Of a stretch of 64,000 bases of DNA, positions 16,709 to 26,323 are shown one piece after another. Origin of the DNA: Shewanella gelidii (GTDB lineage Bacteria; Pseudomonadota; Gammaproteobacteria; Enterobacterales; Shewanellaceae). The translations under genes were made by a program, and so were the position numbers. The notes beneath the pieces were generated by a model, which worked only from the letters and a program-made list of their open reading frames with translations, was not told the origin of the DNA and searched no databases. Each line of letters begins with the position of its first letter. Position 1 is the first letter of the stretch. The stretch is from the NCBI RefSeq assembly GCF_014647855.1, contig NZ_BMPZ01000003.1, positions 186,001-250,000 on the forward strand. Direction: 5' to 3'.

Positions 16709-16853
16709 TTTAAATACACGATATCCATTTCAAATAGTCCCGCTATTTTGCCATAGTTTAGGTAATTCTGTTTGATTTTCATTAACAGCAAGGGCCGACT
16801 AGGCTATCATTCTGCCCCTAACTTTCCGACAGACTTTTAGTCAGTAGTAATCG

Positions 16854-18755
16854 ATGATTAGTATCACATCCGCTCAACTTATCCGTGGCAGCAAAACTTT
16901 GCTGGATGAGGCAAATTTAACCGTCTACCCAGGCCACAAAGTCGGTCTAGTTGGAGCCAATGGCACCGGAAAGTCATCATTACTTGCTTTGATTCTTGGA
17001 CAGCTATCACTGGATAAAGGAGATTTCAGCTTACCCAGTGGCTGGCAAATTGCGACGGTTGCGCAGGAAACACCGGCATTAGATACACCAGCTCTTGAGT
17101 ATGTACTGGATGGCGACACAGAGTTTCGCCAACTCGAAGCAAAATTAGCCATTGCACAGGCCGAAGATGATGGGAATGCGATTGCCACATTACATGGCCT
17201 AATTGATGCGATTGGCGGTTACGCAATTCGCGCTCGTGCGGGAACCTTGTTGGCAGGACTGGGCTTTAGTGAGAAAGAACAAAGCCAAGCCGTCAAGACA
17301 TTTTCCGGAGGCTGGCGTATGCGCCTTAACCTGGCACAAGCACTTTTATGTCGTTCCGATTTGTTACTCTTGGATGAACCCACGAACCACTTAGATCTCG
17401 ACACCATGTACTGGTTAGAAGGTTGGATCAAAGCCTATCAAGGCACATTGATTCTGATTAGTCACGATCGCGACTTTATTGACGGAATTGTGGATGAAAT
17501 CGTTCATGTAGAGCATCAACAATTAAATTATTACAAAGGCAATTACAGCGCCTTCGAACGGGTCCGAGCAGAACGCATGGCCCAACAACAAGTTGCCTAT
17601 GAACGCCAGAAAAAAGAACGCGCTCATATGCAGTCATTTGTTGACCGATTCCGCTATAAAGCGACCAAAGCCAAGCAAGCTCAAAGCCGCTTGAAAGCCC
17701 TCGAGCGGATGACGGAACTACTCCCCTCCAAGGCCGATAATCCATTTCAAATGGCATTTAAAAAGCCAGAAGCGCTGCCAAACCCATTGGTCACGATGGA
17801 GAAAGTGGCAGTTGGTTATGACGACAAAGCCATCTTAGAACAAGTTCATCTCAACCTAGTACCCGGTGCCCGAATAGGCTTACTTGGGCGCAATGGCGCG
17901 GGTAAGTCAACACTCATAAAATTATTGGCAAAGCAACTCGAGCCGATGCACGGGCTATATCAACCCAACCCAGGGCTGAATATTGGTTACTTTGCCCAGC
18001 ATCAAATTGAATTTTTACGATTAGACGATACGCCTTTACAGCACCTCACTCGGCTAGCTCCCAATCATAAAGAGCAAGAGCTCAGAGACTTTTTGGGCGG
18101 ATTTGGGTTCAACGGCGATATGGCACTCTCAGCAGTTGCTCCTTTCTCAGGTGGAGAGAAAGCGCGTCTCGTTCTAGCACTACTAGTGTGGCAACGACCC
18201 AATTTACTGTTACTTGATGAACCAACCAACCATCTTGACTTAGAGATGCGCCACGCGTTAACCATGGCATTGCAAGACTTTGAAGGAGCGATGGTCATTG
18301 TATCGCACGACCGTCATTTGCTCCGTCTGAGCTGCAGTGATTATTACTTAGTCGACCAAGGTCAAGTAAAAGGCTTTAACGGCGATTTGGATGATTATCA
18401 TCAATGGTTGCTTGATGCAGCAAAGCAAGCCGCTAAGCCTGCTGAAGATACAACTGAGTCAACCAAACCTCAGGTGGATCGCAAGCAACAAAAACGCTTA
18501 GAAGCCGAACTTAGAGTGAAGCTATCACCGTTAAAGAAAAAGCAAGTTAAGTTCGAAAAAGAGCAAGATAAAATCAATCAACAGCTCGAGAGCATTGAGC
18601 AACAGCTTGCAGATACAAGCTTGTACGATGCAGAAAACAAAGCGACACTAACACAGGTTCTTTCTGAGCGAACTCAACTCACCCGCGCACTTGAAGACAG
18701 TGAAATGGCGTGGCTTGAATTACAAGAACAAATTGAAGCCATAGAGCAACAATAG
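16854..18755 (+). CDS. yheS: ABC-F family ATPase YheS
   Basis: A soluble protein of 633 residues with two ABC ATPase domains and no membrane segment, the ABC-F arrangement of ribosome-associated translation factors. Walker A motifs are GANGTGKSS (about 34) and GRNGAGKST (about 346). Signatures are FSGGWRMRL and FSGGEKARL. The linker between the domains (about 230-300) is highly charged and would reach toward the peptidyl-transferase centre. A coiled-coil C-terminal tail (about 545-633) rich in Glu, Lys and Gln follows. YheS has been linked to translation of difficult nascent chains. Confidence 0.92.
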   Translation: MISITSAQLIRGSKTLLDEANLTVYPGHKVGLVGANGTGKSSLLALILGQLSLDKGDFSLPSGWQIATVAQETPALDTPALEYVLDGDTEFRQLEAKLAIAQAEDDGNAIATLHGLIDAIGGYAIRARAGTLLAGLGFSEKEQSQAVKTFSGGWRMRLNLAQALLCRSDLLLLDEPTNHLDLDTMYWLEGWIKAYQGTLILISHDRDFIDGIVDEIVHVEHQQLNYYKGNYSAFERVRAERMAQQQVAYERQKKERAHMQSFVDRFRYKATKAKQAQSRLKALERMTELLPSKADNPFQMAFKKPEALPNPLVTMEKVAVGYDDKAILEQVHLNLVPGARIGLLGRNGAGKSTLIKLLAKQLEPMHGLYQPNPGLNIGYFAQHQIEFLRLDDTPLQHLTRLAPNHKEQELRDFLGGFGFNGDMALSAVAPFSGGEKARLVLALLVWQRPNLLLLDEPTNHLDLEMRHALTMALQDFEGAMVIVSHDRHLLRLSCSDYYLVDQGQVKGFNGDLDDYHQWLLDAAKQAAKPAEDTTESTKPQVDRKQQKRLEAELRVKLSPLKKKQVKFEKEQDKINQQLESIEQQLADTSLYDAENKATLTQVLSERTQLTRALEDSEMAWLELQEQIEAIEQQ

Positions 18756-18848
18756 AAATTGGCCACCACGGATACACTATAGTCTTCAGTGGTCGCAGCG
18801 GAACGATAGCCTTCAGCGTAACTCGAATAAAAAAGTAGAAAGGTAGCA

Positions 18849-19367
18849 ATGGAGCAAAAGGTGGCCAAGCAACTGACTCTCGCCCCAGATCTATGGCAGC
18901 AATGTGAGCAACTCTATCGGAACAACCCTGCTTGCTTTATTGCCATGCAGGATCAATTTGGCGTTAACGTGAATCTGTTCTTACTGGCCGTTTATTTGGA
19001 TGGTGACGACCACAGACAATCGGAAGCAAATCCTATCTCGCTTTCGTCAGAGCAATGGCAAGAACTTTCCCTCGCGGTCACTCCTTGGGATACAAGCATG
19101 CTAATCCCCTACAGAACAATTCGTCGCACAGGGAAATCACAATTAACAGCCGAACAATATCAGCAGATGCTCGAAGTAGAACTCATGCTAGAGCGCAAAA
19201 GTCAGCAGCTAATTTCAAACGCAATGCGCACTTTTACGCTGCCGATTCAACATCAACAGCAAGCAACGGCAACGACTGACTCTAACGTGAAACAATATTT
19301 ACAACTCCTCATTCAACCCGAGCCAGCTTTTAAGTTTTGGCAACAGAACTTAACCACATTTGATTAA
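18849..19367 (+). CDS. TIGR02444/DUF2390 family protein
   Basis: A 172-residue acidic, mainly helical protein matching the TIGR02444 family that commonly follows yheS in gammaproteobacteria. The conserved core includes LWQQCEQLY near residue 16 and FGVNVNLFLLAVYLD near 37. No catalytic motif or signal peptide is seen and the function is unknown. The 93-base gap after yheS and same orientation allow co-transcription. Confidence 0.75.
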   Translation: MEQKVAKQLTLAPDLWQQCEQLYRNNPACFIAMQDQFGVNVNLFLLAVYLDGDDHRQSEANPISLSSEQWQELSLAVTPWDTSMLIPYRTIRRTGKSQLTAEQYQQMLEVELMLERKSQQLISNAMRTFTLPIQHQQQATATTDSNVKQYLQLLIQPEPAFKFWQQNLTTFD

Positions 19368-19440
19368 GCCGTCGTCAGTGAACTGATTCAAGATTTGTTC
19401 ACGCCAGCACCGTTATTAAACGCAGAAACTATGAAGCGTT

Positions 19441-21024
19441 TTAGTTTCCTAATTGTTCGGCCAATAAGGTCGCGTTTCGAGCCGTCATGCCATAAATCGT
19501 CAGCTGTGGATTGGCACCTAAGCTTGTGGGGAATACCGAACCATCCATTACCGATAGATTTTCTATATAATGGGATCGGCCTTGACTCGATACGAGTCCT
19601 TTGTTGACATCTTCACTCATCGGACAGCCTCCCATGACGTGAGCCGAAGCGACGACGGTTTTGAGTGGGGCTAAATCCATTTGTGGAATTTCTGTTTTCG
19701 CTTGTTGCCAAGATTTCAGGTACGGCATCCCCTCATGGATAGGCAGAACTCGCTTTGCTCCAGCAGCAAATTGCAACTCAGCCATGCTCATATAGGCGCG
19801 GCGCGCGGCATCCCAAAAGCTCGGCGTCAACGGATAATTCAACGCACTTCCATTGTCTGTCAACTGCACTTGACCTCCGAGGCTTTCAGGGCTAAACCCA
19901 TCACGGATCAACGCAATCGTCACTTGCAGCTGATTAAAATCTGACATCAATTGCGCATGAGATTGTCCATACCCCATAGTTTTAGAGGCAATTAACATTG
20001 GGTGGATTGGTGGCACTTCAAGTTTATAACCTAATTGCTGCGGATTATCAGGCCAGACAAATTGATCGCTATAGATAGATTGTGGCGCACCACTATGACC
20101 ATAGATAGGGTCCTTAAAGATTGCGCCGGATAACACAGAAGGATGTAAAAAAGTTCGCTTTCCCAGCAACTGATGCGGATCGGGCAGTTTGGAACGCATC
20201 ATCAAACTGGGGGTATGAATGGCACCCGCCGCAAGAATAAAATGTTTTGCCTTAAAAGTGAGCTCAATTCCTGTTTTAGATTGGCTTTCATCAAGAGCCA
20301 CCGCTTTGATAGCTTGGACTTGCTCATGTTGGTATTCGACTTTAAATGCTTTCGCCTGACTAACTAAAGTTGCTCCACCTGCAAGAGCTTCGGGAATCGT
20401 CGTCACCAACATGGATTGTTTAGCATTCACGGGGCACCCCATGCCACAATAGCCTAGGTTCCAGCACCCACTTACATTGCGCTTTATGACCGTATAATCC
20501 CAACCAAGTGCACTACAGCCTTGACGTAAAGCCAAGTTATTGCGATTGGGTTCATATTGCCATTCATGGATGTTAAGCCGCTGTTCCATTTTTTCAAACC
20601 AAGGCAACATCTCGTCTGCCGACAGCCCTCGCACATCATGCTCACTTGCCCAATAATCTAACGTTGGCTCAGGTGTTCTAATTGATGTCGTCCAATTAAT
20701 CGTTGTCGAACCACCCACAGCTCGCCCTTGGAAAATACTAATGGCTTTGTCTTGGGTTTTCATTGCCGCTGCTTGCTGGTAAAGCTCGGGGTAGGCTTTT
20801 CGCTCTTCCATGACAAAATCTTTCGATGACTTCAACGCCCCAGCCTCAACCATGATGACACTATGCCCGGCCTGGGTTAACACCTCCGCCGCGACTCCGC
20901 CACCAGCACCAGTCCCAACAATAACCACATCAGCCTCAAAAGCTTGATGTTGTTTCAGTTGGCTCGCATCGATATGCTGCCACCCCGCTTTTAGCCCTTC
21001 CTGAACAGGATCTTTAATCGCCAC
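19441..21024 (-). CDS. GMC-family FAD-dependent dehydrogenase
   Basis: A 527-residue flavoprotein of the glucose-methanol-choline family. The FAD-binding GTGAGGG (37-43) ends at E60. GRAVGGSTTINW follows near residue 100 and HVMGGCPM near the C-terminal active site. A three-cysteine cluster (CWNLGYCGMGC, about 187-197) recalls the 3Fe-4S site of bacterial FAD-glucose and related dehydrogenases. It lacks its own signal peptide. The gene upstream encodes a 168-residue TAT-signal protein of the size and kind that carries such catalytic subunits across the membrane. No cytochrome subunit is adjacent. GTG start with AAGGAA upstream. The substrate is unknown. Confidence 0.85.
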   Translation of the reverse strand: MAIKDPVQEGLKAGWQHIDASQLKQHQAFEADVVIVGTGAGGGVAAEVLTQAGHSVIMVEAGALKSSKDFVMEERKAYPELYQQAAAMKTQDKAISIFQGRAVGGSTTINWTTSIRTPEPTLDYWASEHDVRGLSADEMLPWFEKMEQRLNIHEWQYEPNRNNLALRQGCSALGWDYTVIKRNVSGCWNLGYCGMGCPVNAKQSMLVTTIPEALAGGATLVSQAKAFKVEYQHEQVQAIKAVALDESQSKTGIELTFKAKHFILAAGAIHTPSLMMRSKLPDPHQLLGKRTFLHPSVLSGAIFKDPIYGHSGAPQSIYSDQFVWPDNPQQLGYKLEVPPIHPMLIASKTMGYGQSHAQLMSDFNQLQVTIALIRDGFSPESLGGQVQLTDNGSALNYPLTPSFWDAARRAYMSMAELQFAAGAKRVLPIHEGMPYLKSWQQAKTEIPQMDLAPLKTVVASAHVMGGCPMSEDVNKGLVSSQGRSHYIENLSVMDGSVFPTSLGANPQLTIYGMTARNATLLAEQLGN

Positions 21025-21139
21025 TGGTTAGTTCCTTGGATTGCCGAGTTTTACAAGCGCTCTAATTGATAAATAGAAAAGCTAGATAAGGTTGAGTGAA
21101 GCGATGACCCCATTAGCATGTGAATATGAGCCGCTTCCG

Positions 21140-21646
21140 CTAAGTTTCCAAAAAGTTTGGCTTTGCATAATTCAACCCACCCCAATGCTCAGGACAACTG
21201 TAATAGCTCGCCATAATTAACTCACGTAATCCTTGGTAGGCAATCATCATCAGTTCAGTGAAATGAAAGCGCCAGCTTTCAAGCATATTAATCAGCTGAG
21301 CATGCGTACGTAGCATTAAAGGCGTCATACTCCCAGTTAAAAACAGCAGTCCGAGTCGACTTTCTAATAACCCTAACAACTCTTGCAATTCTGCAGCTTG
21401 ATGTACAGGTAGTACTTTAATGCTATCTTGAATCGCAACTAAAGTGCGCTGAATACTCTCTTCCCGTAAATTTGGCACTTTGGGTAATGCGCCAGCAAGA
21501 AACACAGGAATAAGTACACTAAAAATCATGTGATGATTTTGGTGACTATCTTCGAACGGCAAATCATCCGATAAATACAGGTTCGTACCCAAAGCTAATG
21601 CCGCGGTACCGGTAAAAGTCGAAATTAAAAATGTACGCCGTTTCAT
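21140..21646 (-). CDS. TAT-signal small subunit of GMC dehydrogenase
   Basis: A 168-residue protein opening with a twin-arginine signal (MKRRTFLISTFTGTAALAL), followed by a helical domain ending in a Trp/Gly/Pro-rich segment (CPEHWGGLNY). It resembles gluconate 2-dehydrogenase subunit 3, the hitchhiker or gamma subunit, which escorts a signal-less GMC catalytic subunit to the periplasm. Its position directly upstream of the GMC gene supports this. AGGGA precedes the ATG. The homology call is from signal type, size and context rather than from strong sequence motifs. Confidence 0.75.
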   Translation of the reverse strand: MKRRTFLISTFTGTAALALGTNLYLSDDLPFEDSHQNHHMIFSVLIPVFLAGALPKVPNLREESIQRTLVAIQDSIKVLPVHQAAELQELLGLLESRLGLLFLTGSMTPLMLRTHAQLINMLESWRFHFTELMMIAYQGLRELIMASYYSCPEHWGGLNYAKPNFLET

Positions 21647-22100
21647 CTTTTATTCCCTGAGTCTCATCTTATGAACATGTGCCATCTTCTTGCGTGTGGT
21701 AACTGAGCTTAGAGCAAAAACTTAGCTTAATGTGAAACGAAGCGATTACCAATCAAAAATTGAAAAACACAGATTCATAAACACTTTTGCAGCCAGAAAC
21801 AAGCGGATAATAAAGTCTAACATGGCTCTAAGGTTCAAAAAGCTAACGAAATTGGCTAGGCAGTTGCTTTGATCGAATCCATGATACATTACGTATTTGG
21901 CAATGAGTAAATTGAGCAGTAAAAAACCGGCGTTACAAGGCTCATTCAGTTTGCACAAAAAAATCACACTGATAAAAGTTATCCAAAATTAAAGCCCTGT
22001 TAAACGGCGGCATGTGCAACGTCATCCGTTTGATTTATTCATTTATACATCAGGTGTGATTCGCTCTTCCCACAACTTAATTGGCTAGGAAACACTAGAT
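21647..22100. other. Intergenic region upstream of divergent dehydrogenase pair and yheT
   Basis: This 454-base gap separates two divergent units, so it must hold both promoters, but I cannot place either firmly. It is AT-rich. The only symmetry seen is AAACGG/CCGTTT with an 18-base loop near 22004-22033, too weak to name. A 73-codon leftward frame inside it (21746-21967) has no start signal or family resemblance. Confidence 0.5.
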
Positions 22101-23087
22101 TTGAAGCAAGTGACACAACATCATTTTAAAGCACCCTGGTGGGCAAAAAGCCCCCATGTGCAGACGATTTTACCCGTCATGACTAAGGTTACCATGCCCA
22201 CATTGGAACGGCAGCGTTTGGAGCTTAGCGATGGTGATTTTATTGATTTAGATTGGCTGAGAAAGCCTACCGAAAATCAATCCATTGTGTTAATGCTCCA
22301 CGGGTTAGAGGGCAGCGCAAAATCGCACTATATTCGACGCATGTTGCAAACTTGCAAGCAACACCATCAAGCTGCTGTTGTGCACCATCATCGAAGCTGC
22401 TCTGGAGAAGCGAACCGACTTGCCCGTAGCTACCACAGTGGCGATACTCAAGATTTACAACACACCCTCATCACACTAAAACGTCAATTCCCTAGCTCTC
22501 CAATACTCGTGGTGGGTTATAGCTTGGGAGGCAATGTGCTCACGAAATATTTAGGAGAGAAGCAATCTGAAGCATTAATCGAACGGGCAGTTGTCATCTC
22601 TGCACCATTACGGTTAGATGCGTGTGCAGAAAAACTCGAAAAAGGGTTTTCCAAAGTCTATCAAAAACACTTAATCAATCAGCTTCAATACAAAACCAGA
22701 GAAAAAGTCAGTCACCCACGACTCGGCCAGCACATGCCAGTTACTGCAAAGCAAGTTACGCAATTAAACTCATTCTATAAATTTGACCATCAAGTCACAG
22801 CACCGTTAAATGGCTTTACCGGAGTTGATGATTACTACCAACGCGCAAGCGGCTTGCCTTACTTATCACAAATATGCGTTCCGACTTTGGTCATGCATGC
22901 TAGAGATGACCCATTTATGACCGACGCTGTCATTCCTACGGCGACACAGATAAGTGACACCGTAGAATATGAACTTCACCATCAAGGTGGTCATGTCGGC
23001 TTTATTGATGGCGGCACACCGCTTAAACCGCGATATTATTTAGAACGCAGAATTTATAACTTTTTAACCGGAGAAAGCCCATGTTAG
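22101..23087 (+). CDS. yheT: YheT-type alpha/beta hydrolase
   Basis: A 328-residue alpha/beta hydrolase of the YheT/ABHD1-3 group. The nucleophile S141 sits in GYSLGG, an acid at D270 in ARDDPF, and H298 in QGGHVGF. An oxyanion-region LHGLEG is at 66-71. There is no signal peptide. Its natural substrate is not established. The start is TTG with AGGAAA eight bases upstream; a GTG three codons later is possible. It overlaps yheU by seven bases, so the two are coupled. Confidence 0.88.
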   Translation: MKQVTQHHFKAPWWAKSPHVQTILPVMTKVTMPTLERQRLELSDGDFIDLDWLRKPTENQSIVLMLHGLEGSAKSHYIRRMLQTCKQHHQAAVVHHHRSCSGEANRLARSYHSGDTQDLQHTLITLKRQFPSSPILVVGYSLGGNVLTKYLGEKQSEALIERAVVISAPLRLDACAEKLEKGFSKVYQKHLINQLQYKTREKVSHPRLGQHMPVTAKQVTQLNSFYKFDHQVTAPLNGFTGVDDYYQRASGLPYLSQICVPTLVMHARDDPFMTDAVIPTATQISDTVEYELHHQGGHVGFIDGGTPLKPRYYLERRIYNFLTGESPC

Positions 23088-23326
23088 TACCCTATGAATC
23101 TTTAAAGGCTCTCCCCCAATCAACGGTAGACAATTTAATTAAAGAATATTTATTCTCTCAAATGGAAGACGGCAGCTTTGATGCCACGAATTCACAATCG
23201 CTAGAGACAGCTATCGCGCAATGCCATCGGGCACTCCAAGCGGGCGAGCTACAAGTCGAGTATAGTGAAGACGATGAATCAATCGCCATTCGACAACGAA
23301 ACGATCTCAATATTTCCCCCCAATAA
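23081..23326 (+). CDS. yheU: YheU family (UPF0270) protein
   Basis: An 81-residue acidic protein matching YheU: MLVPYESL at the start, then LIKEYLFSQMEDG and the C-terminal GELQVEYSEDDESIAI. It is conserved beside yheT in many gammaproteobacteria. Function unknown. It overlaps the end of yheT. Confidence 0.9.
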   Translation: MLVPYESLKALPQSTVDNLIKEYLFSQMEDGSFDATNSQSLETAIAQCHRALQAGELQVEYSEDDESIAIRQRNDLNISPQ

Positions 23327-23422
23327 TTGACCTCGTGGATGCATCTCCGTATAAATGGAATTGCGTAACAGTTCCAATACGCCTTCTTAACATTTAGCGC
23401 GATTACTAAGCTAGGTACTCAA

Positions 23423-24310
23423 ATGTCAGCCAAATACCCCATCATCGCAGTTACCGGCTCTTCAGGAGCAGGAACCACGACCACAACTACAGCTTTTTCC
23501 CACATTTTTCGTCAGTTAGAGATCAATGCGGCTTTTGTAGAAGGGGATAGTTTCCATCATTACACCCGTGCTGAAATGGAAGTCATGATCCGTAAAGGGC
23601 AGACTGAAAACCATAACATCAGTTACTTTGGGCCCGAAGCCAATGACTTTGCTCGCTTAGAAAAATGCTTTGCTGACTACAGTGCTACAGGACAAGGGGA
23701 AACTCGCAAGTACCTCCATACATTTGATGAAGCCGTGCCCTTTAACCAGATGCCTGGCACTTTTACACAATGGAGCCCTTTGCCAGAAAATACTGACATT
23801 CTCTACTACGAAGGGCTACATGGAGGGGTCGTGACTGGGGAGCACGACGTCGCACAGCACGTAGACTTACTTATCGGCATGGTCCCGATTGTTAACTTGG
23901 AATGGATCCAGAAGATCGTGCGTGATACCTCAGATCGAGGCCACAGCCGAGAGAAAGTGATGGGTTCAATTGTGAGAAGTATGGATGACTATATTAATCA
24001 TATGACTCCTCAGTTCTCTCGTACCCACATTAATTTCCAGCGTGTCCCAACGGTAGATACCTCAAACCCTTTTAGCGCCAAAGATATACCCAGCCTAGAT
24101 GAAAGCTTTGTTGTCATTCGCTTTCGGGATGTGCCCAATGTCGATTTTCCACATTATCTAAGCATGATTGATGGTGCATTTATGTCACGCATTAATACCA
24201 TGGTTGTTCCTGGTGGAAAAATGTCACTCGCAATGGAACTCATTTTGACGCCACTGATCAAGAACCTGATGGACAAAAAATTACAATTAAAAGCGATGGA
24301 AGGAGAGTAA
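23423..24310 (+). CDS. prkB: Phosphoribulokinase-like protein PrkB
   Basis: A 295-residue P-loop kinase of the proteobacterial PrkB group (uridine kinase/phosphoribulokinase fold). GSSGAGTTTT at 12-21 is the atypical P-loop also present in E. coli PrkB. VEGDSFHHYTR and YYEGLHGG carry further active-site residues. No RuBisCO gene is present, so a Calvin-cycle role is unlikely and the true substrate is unknown. It lies between yheU and crp, as in related genomes. Confidence 0.92.
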   Translation: MSAKYPIIAVTGSSGAGTTTTTTAFSHIFRQLEINAAFVEGDSFHHYTRAEMEVMIRKGQTENHNISYFGPEANDFARLEKCFADYSATGQGETRKYLHTFDEAVPFNQMPGTFTQWSPLPENTDILYYEGLHGGVVTGEHDVAQHVDLLIGMVPIVNLEWIQKIVRDTSDRGHSREKVMGSIVRSMDDYINHMTPQFSRTHINFQRVPTVDTSNPFSAKDIPSLDESFVVIRFRDVPNVDFPHYLSMIDGAFMSRINTMVVPGGKMSLAMELILTPLIKNLMDKKLQLKAMEGE

Positions 24311-24441
24311 AAAGAGCTCTAACGATGAGTTGAAAGCACCACGATAAGATCCTTATTTTTGTGTGTTCACATCAATGTTCTTGGGGGTCGCATAAGGTTT
24401 AGCACATTAAAATGGTACATCTGAACTACAGGCTGTTCATG

Positions 24442-25224
24442 CTAATCTTGAATATGTAAAGGCAACACTTCTCGATAAGCTTTACGGGCTTGATAATGTT
24501 CAAGTCGCGCCTTAAATCCATTAATCTTGCTGCTATCTTTTGTTCCCGCTAACGCATAGATCGCTTTTTTCTGTGTCGCAACTGCATCATCAAACTTTCC
24601 TAATTCCGCATAGGCTGCTGCAAGATTATCCAAGCACGTCGGATCGTTATGGTTATCTTTTAATAGCTCAAGTGAAAGGTTCAGCGCGCGGTTACCATCT
24701 CTAAACTCAGCTTCAGGACACGTGGACAAAATCCAAGCTGCATTCCCCATTGCCACAGTATCGCCAACTTGATAAAAATACTCTAATGCTTTTCCACAAT
24801 GGCGTGGCACGTCAGCATCACCAGAAGCATAGATGAACCCCAAGCGGAACTGAGCCCATCGCTCACCGGTTTGCGCAAGCTCAAGATACCAGCGCTCGGC
24901 AACTTTAAGGTTTCTTGTGACTAATTTCCCCTCAAAACTTAAATCCGCGAGTGTTTGCTGCGCTTTTATGTGACCTTGCTCCGCTGCTTTTTCAAGCCAA
25001 TGCGCGCCCTGTAACATATTTTTTACCGTATATTTGCCGGACAACTGCATTAAAGCCAACAAATATTGAGCTCGCGCGTCACCACTGGCTGCATTGAGTT
25101 GGATATGTGCAAGCTTAGAAGCAGCGATGTCTTTTTGTTGAAGCGGGATCGAAAAAGCACCGACATCAGTAGTCACTGATATCATAAGGCTTAATCCAGC
25201 GAGCTTTAACCAGCGATAAGACAT
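24442..25224 (-). CDS. Sel1-like repeat protein, exported
   Basis: A 260-residue protein with an N-terminal signal peptide (about 1-23, MSYRWLKLAGLSLMISV then GAFS). Sel1-type tetratricopeptide repeats follow: ARAQYLLALMQLSG, GAHWLEKAAEQGH, AERWYLELAQTGERWAQFRLGFIYASG (in part) and DNLAAAYAELGKFDDAV. It is probably a periplasmic scaffold for protein contacts. It reads divergently from crp. Partner unknown. Confidence 0.8.
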   Translation of the reverse strand: MSYRWLKLAGLSLMISVTTDVGAFSIPLQQKDIAASKLAHIQLNAASGDARAQYLLALMQLSGKYTVKNMLQGAHWLEKAAEQGHIKAQQTLADLSFEGKLVTRNLKVAERWYLELAQTGERWAQFRLGFIYASGDADVPRHCGKALEYFYQVGDTVAMGNAAWILSTCPEAEFRDGNRALNLSLELLKDNHNDPTCLDNLAAAYAELGKFDDAVATQKKAIYALAGTKDSSKINGFKARLEHYQARKAYREVLPLHIQD

Positions 25225-25607
25225 TACTTCTTTACCTCATTTTCAATACAAAACTATGCAAGCTAGCCTATTAGCTTACCATAATTGGGGCCAAAACAGA
25301 TAAATAGCATCAAATCCTTGCTTGTGGTCATGAACACTTTTCTTGTTCACTTGTTTTTTACATCGAACACATATATTAATAAGTTGTGATTTACTCAGCA
25401 TAGTTTCATCAAGAGTACCCCTTTTGGGGGGTTGTGGTTGACTTATATCACCGAAGAATCAAAATAGCTTTAATTTGAAATATTTTATAACGACTTGGGT
25501 TAGTCTATTAATTTCGGACCTTAATCAAGTTTTTTGGATTAAGATTGACCTAGAATGCTTATTTAGAATATTCTTACTTTCGTATTATTCAATCGAGGAA
25601 CATAGGC
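25225..25607. other. crp upstream region
   Basis: A 383-base divergent promoter region. There is one good CRP half-site (TGTGA at about 25385) whose other half (CAGCA) is poor, so I do not call an autoregulatory site. A CCCC-TTTT-GGGG hairpin lies near 25418-25430, and a TTGACT follows at 25438. The crp ribosome site GAGGAA is clear at about 25595. The long leader suggests post-transcriptional or multi-promoter control, but nothing more can be shown. Confidence 0.45.
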
Positions 25608-26243
25608 ATGGCACTGATTGGCAAGCCAAAACCGGATCCGACCCTGGAATGGTTTTTATCACACTGTCACATTCACAAGTACCCAGCCAAAAGCACTTTG
25701 ATCCATGCTGGCGAAGACTCTGACACGCTTTACTATATTGTTAAAGGTTCTGTCGCTGTATTGATTAAAGATGAAGAAGGTAAAGAGATGATCCTCTCTT
25801 ACCTGAACCAAGGCGACTTTATCGGTGAATTGGGACTGTTTGAAGAACAAGCGGAACGTAGTGCATGGGTTCGTGCCAAGCAAGCTTGTGAAATTGCAGA
25901 AATCTCATATAAGAAATTTAAGCAGCTTATCCAAGTAAACCCTGAAATTCTGATGAAGCTTTCTTCTCAGATGGCTTATCGCTTACAAAGCACTAGCCAA
26001 AAAGTAGGTAACCTTGCGTTCCTTGATGTTGCAGGTCGCATCGCGCAAACATTATTGCATCTTGCCAAACAGCCTGACGCAATGACGCACCCTGATGGCA
26101 TGCAAATTAAGATTACACGTCAAGAAATCGGCCAAATTGTTGGTTGTTCTCGTGAAACCGTTGGACGCATCTTGAAGATGTTAGAGGAGCAAAACCTCAT
26201 CCAAGCTCACGGTAAGACTATCGTTGTTTACGGTACTCGCTAA
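25608..26243 (+). CDS. crp: cAMP receptor protein
   Basis: Global transcription factor that binds cAMP and activates or represses carbon, respiratory and other genes. The 211 residues match E. coli CRP over nearly their whole length. The cyclic-nucleotide domain (1-135) contains [12 protein letters not shown] and ERSAWVRAK, followed by the dimer helix and a helix-turn-helix with [18 protein letters not shown]. The C-terminus ends [10 protein letters not shown]. In Shewanella relatives CRP also governs anaerobic respiration. A strong terminator follows. Confidence 0.98.
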   Translation: MALIGKPKPDPTLEWFLSHCHIHKYPAKSTLIHAGEDSDTLYYIVKGSVAVLIKDEEGKEMILSYLNQGDFIGELGLFEEQAERSAWVRAKQACEIAEISYKKFKQLIQVNPEILMKLSSQMAYRLQSTSQKVGNLAFLDVAGRIAQTLLHLAKQPDAMTHPDGMQIKITRQEIGQIVGCSRETVGRILKMLEEQNLIQAHGKTIVVYGTR

Positions 26244-26274
26244 ACGATTAAGCTTGCTTTAATGCAAATTTTAT

Positions 26275-26309
26275 AAAGTGGTTTGAGTACTGACTCAAGC
26301 CACTTTTTT
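26275..26309 (+). terminator. Rho-independent terminator after crp
   Basis: A 14-bp stem from AAAGTGG-T-TTGAGT to its complement (one G-U pair) with loop ACTG and a run of six T. It lies 31 bases past the crp stop and 14 bases before the PepSY gene. Confidence 0.9.
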
Positions 26310-26323
26310 ATTGGATGCAATAA

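Noticed and set aside
21746..21967. 73-codon leftward frame in the yheT upstream region
   Set aside because: No ribosome site, no known relative, and hydrophobic composition expected from A/T-rich DNA.
23423..24310. Calvin-cycle phosphoribulokinase
   Set aside because: The PrkB group is widespread in heterotrophic gammaproteobacteria, and no RuBisCO or other cycle gene is present.
25384..25401. CRP-binding site upstream of crp
   Set aside because: Only the left half (TGTGA) matches; the right half (CAGCA) matches the TCACA consensus at two of five positions.
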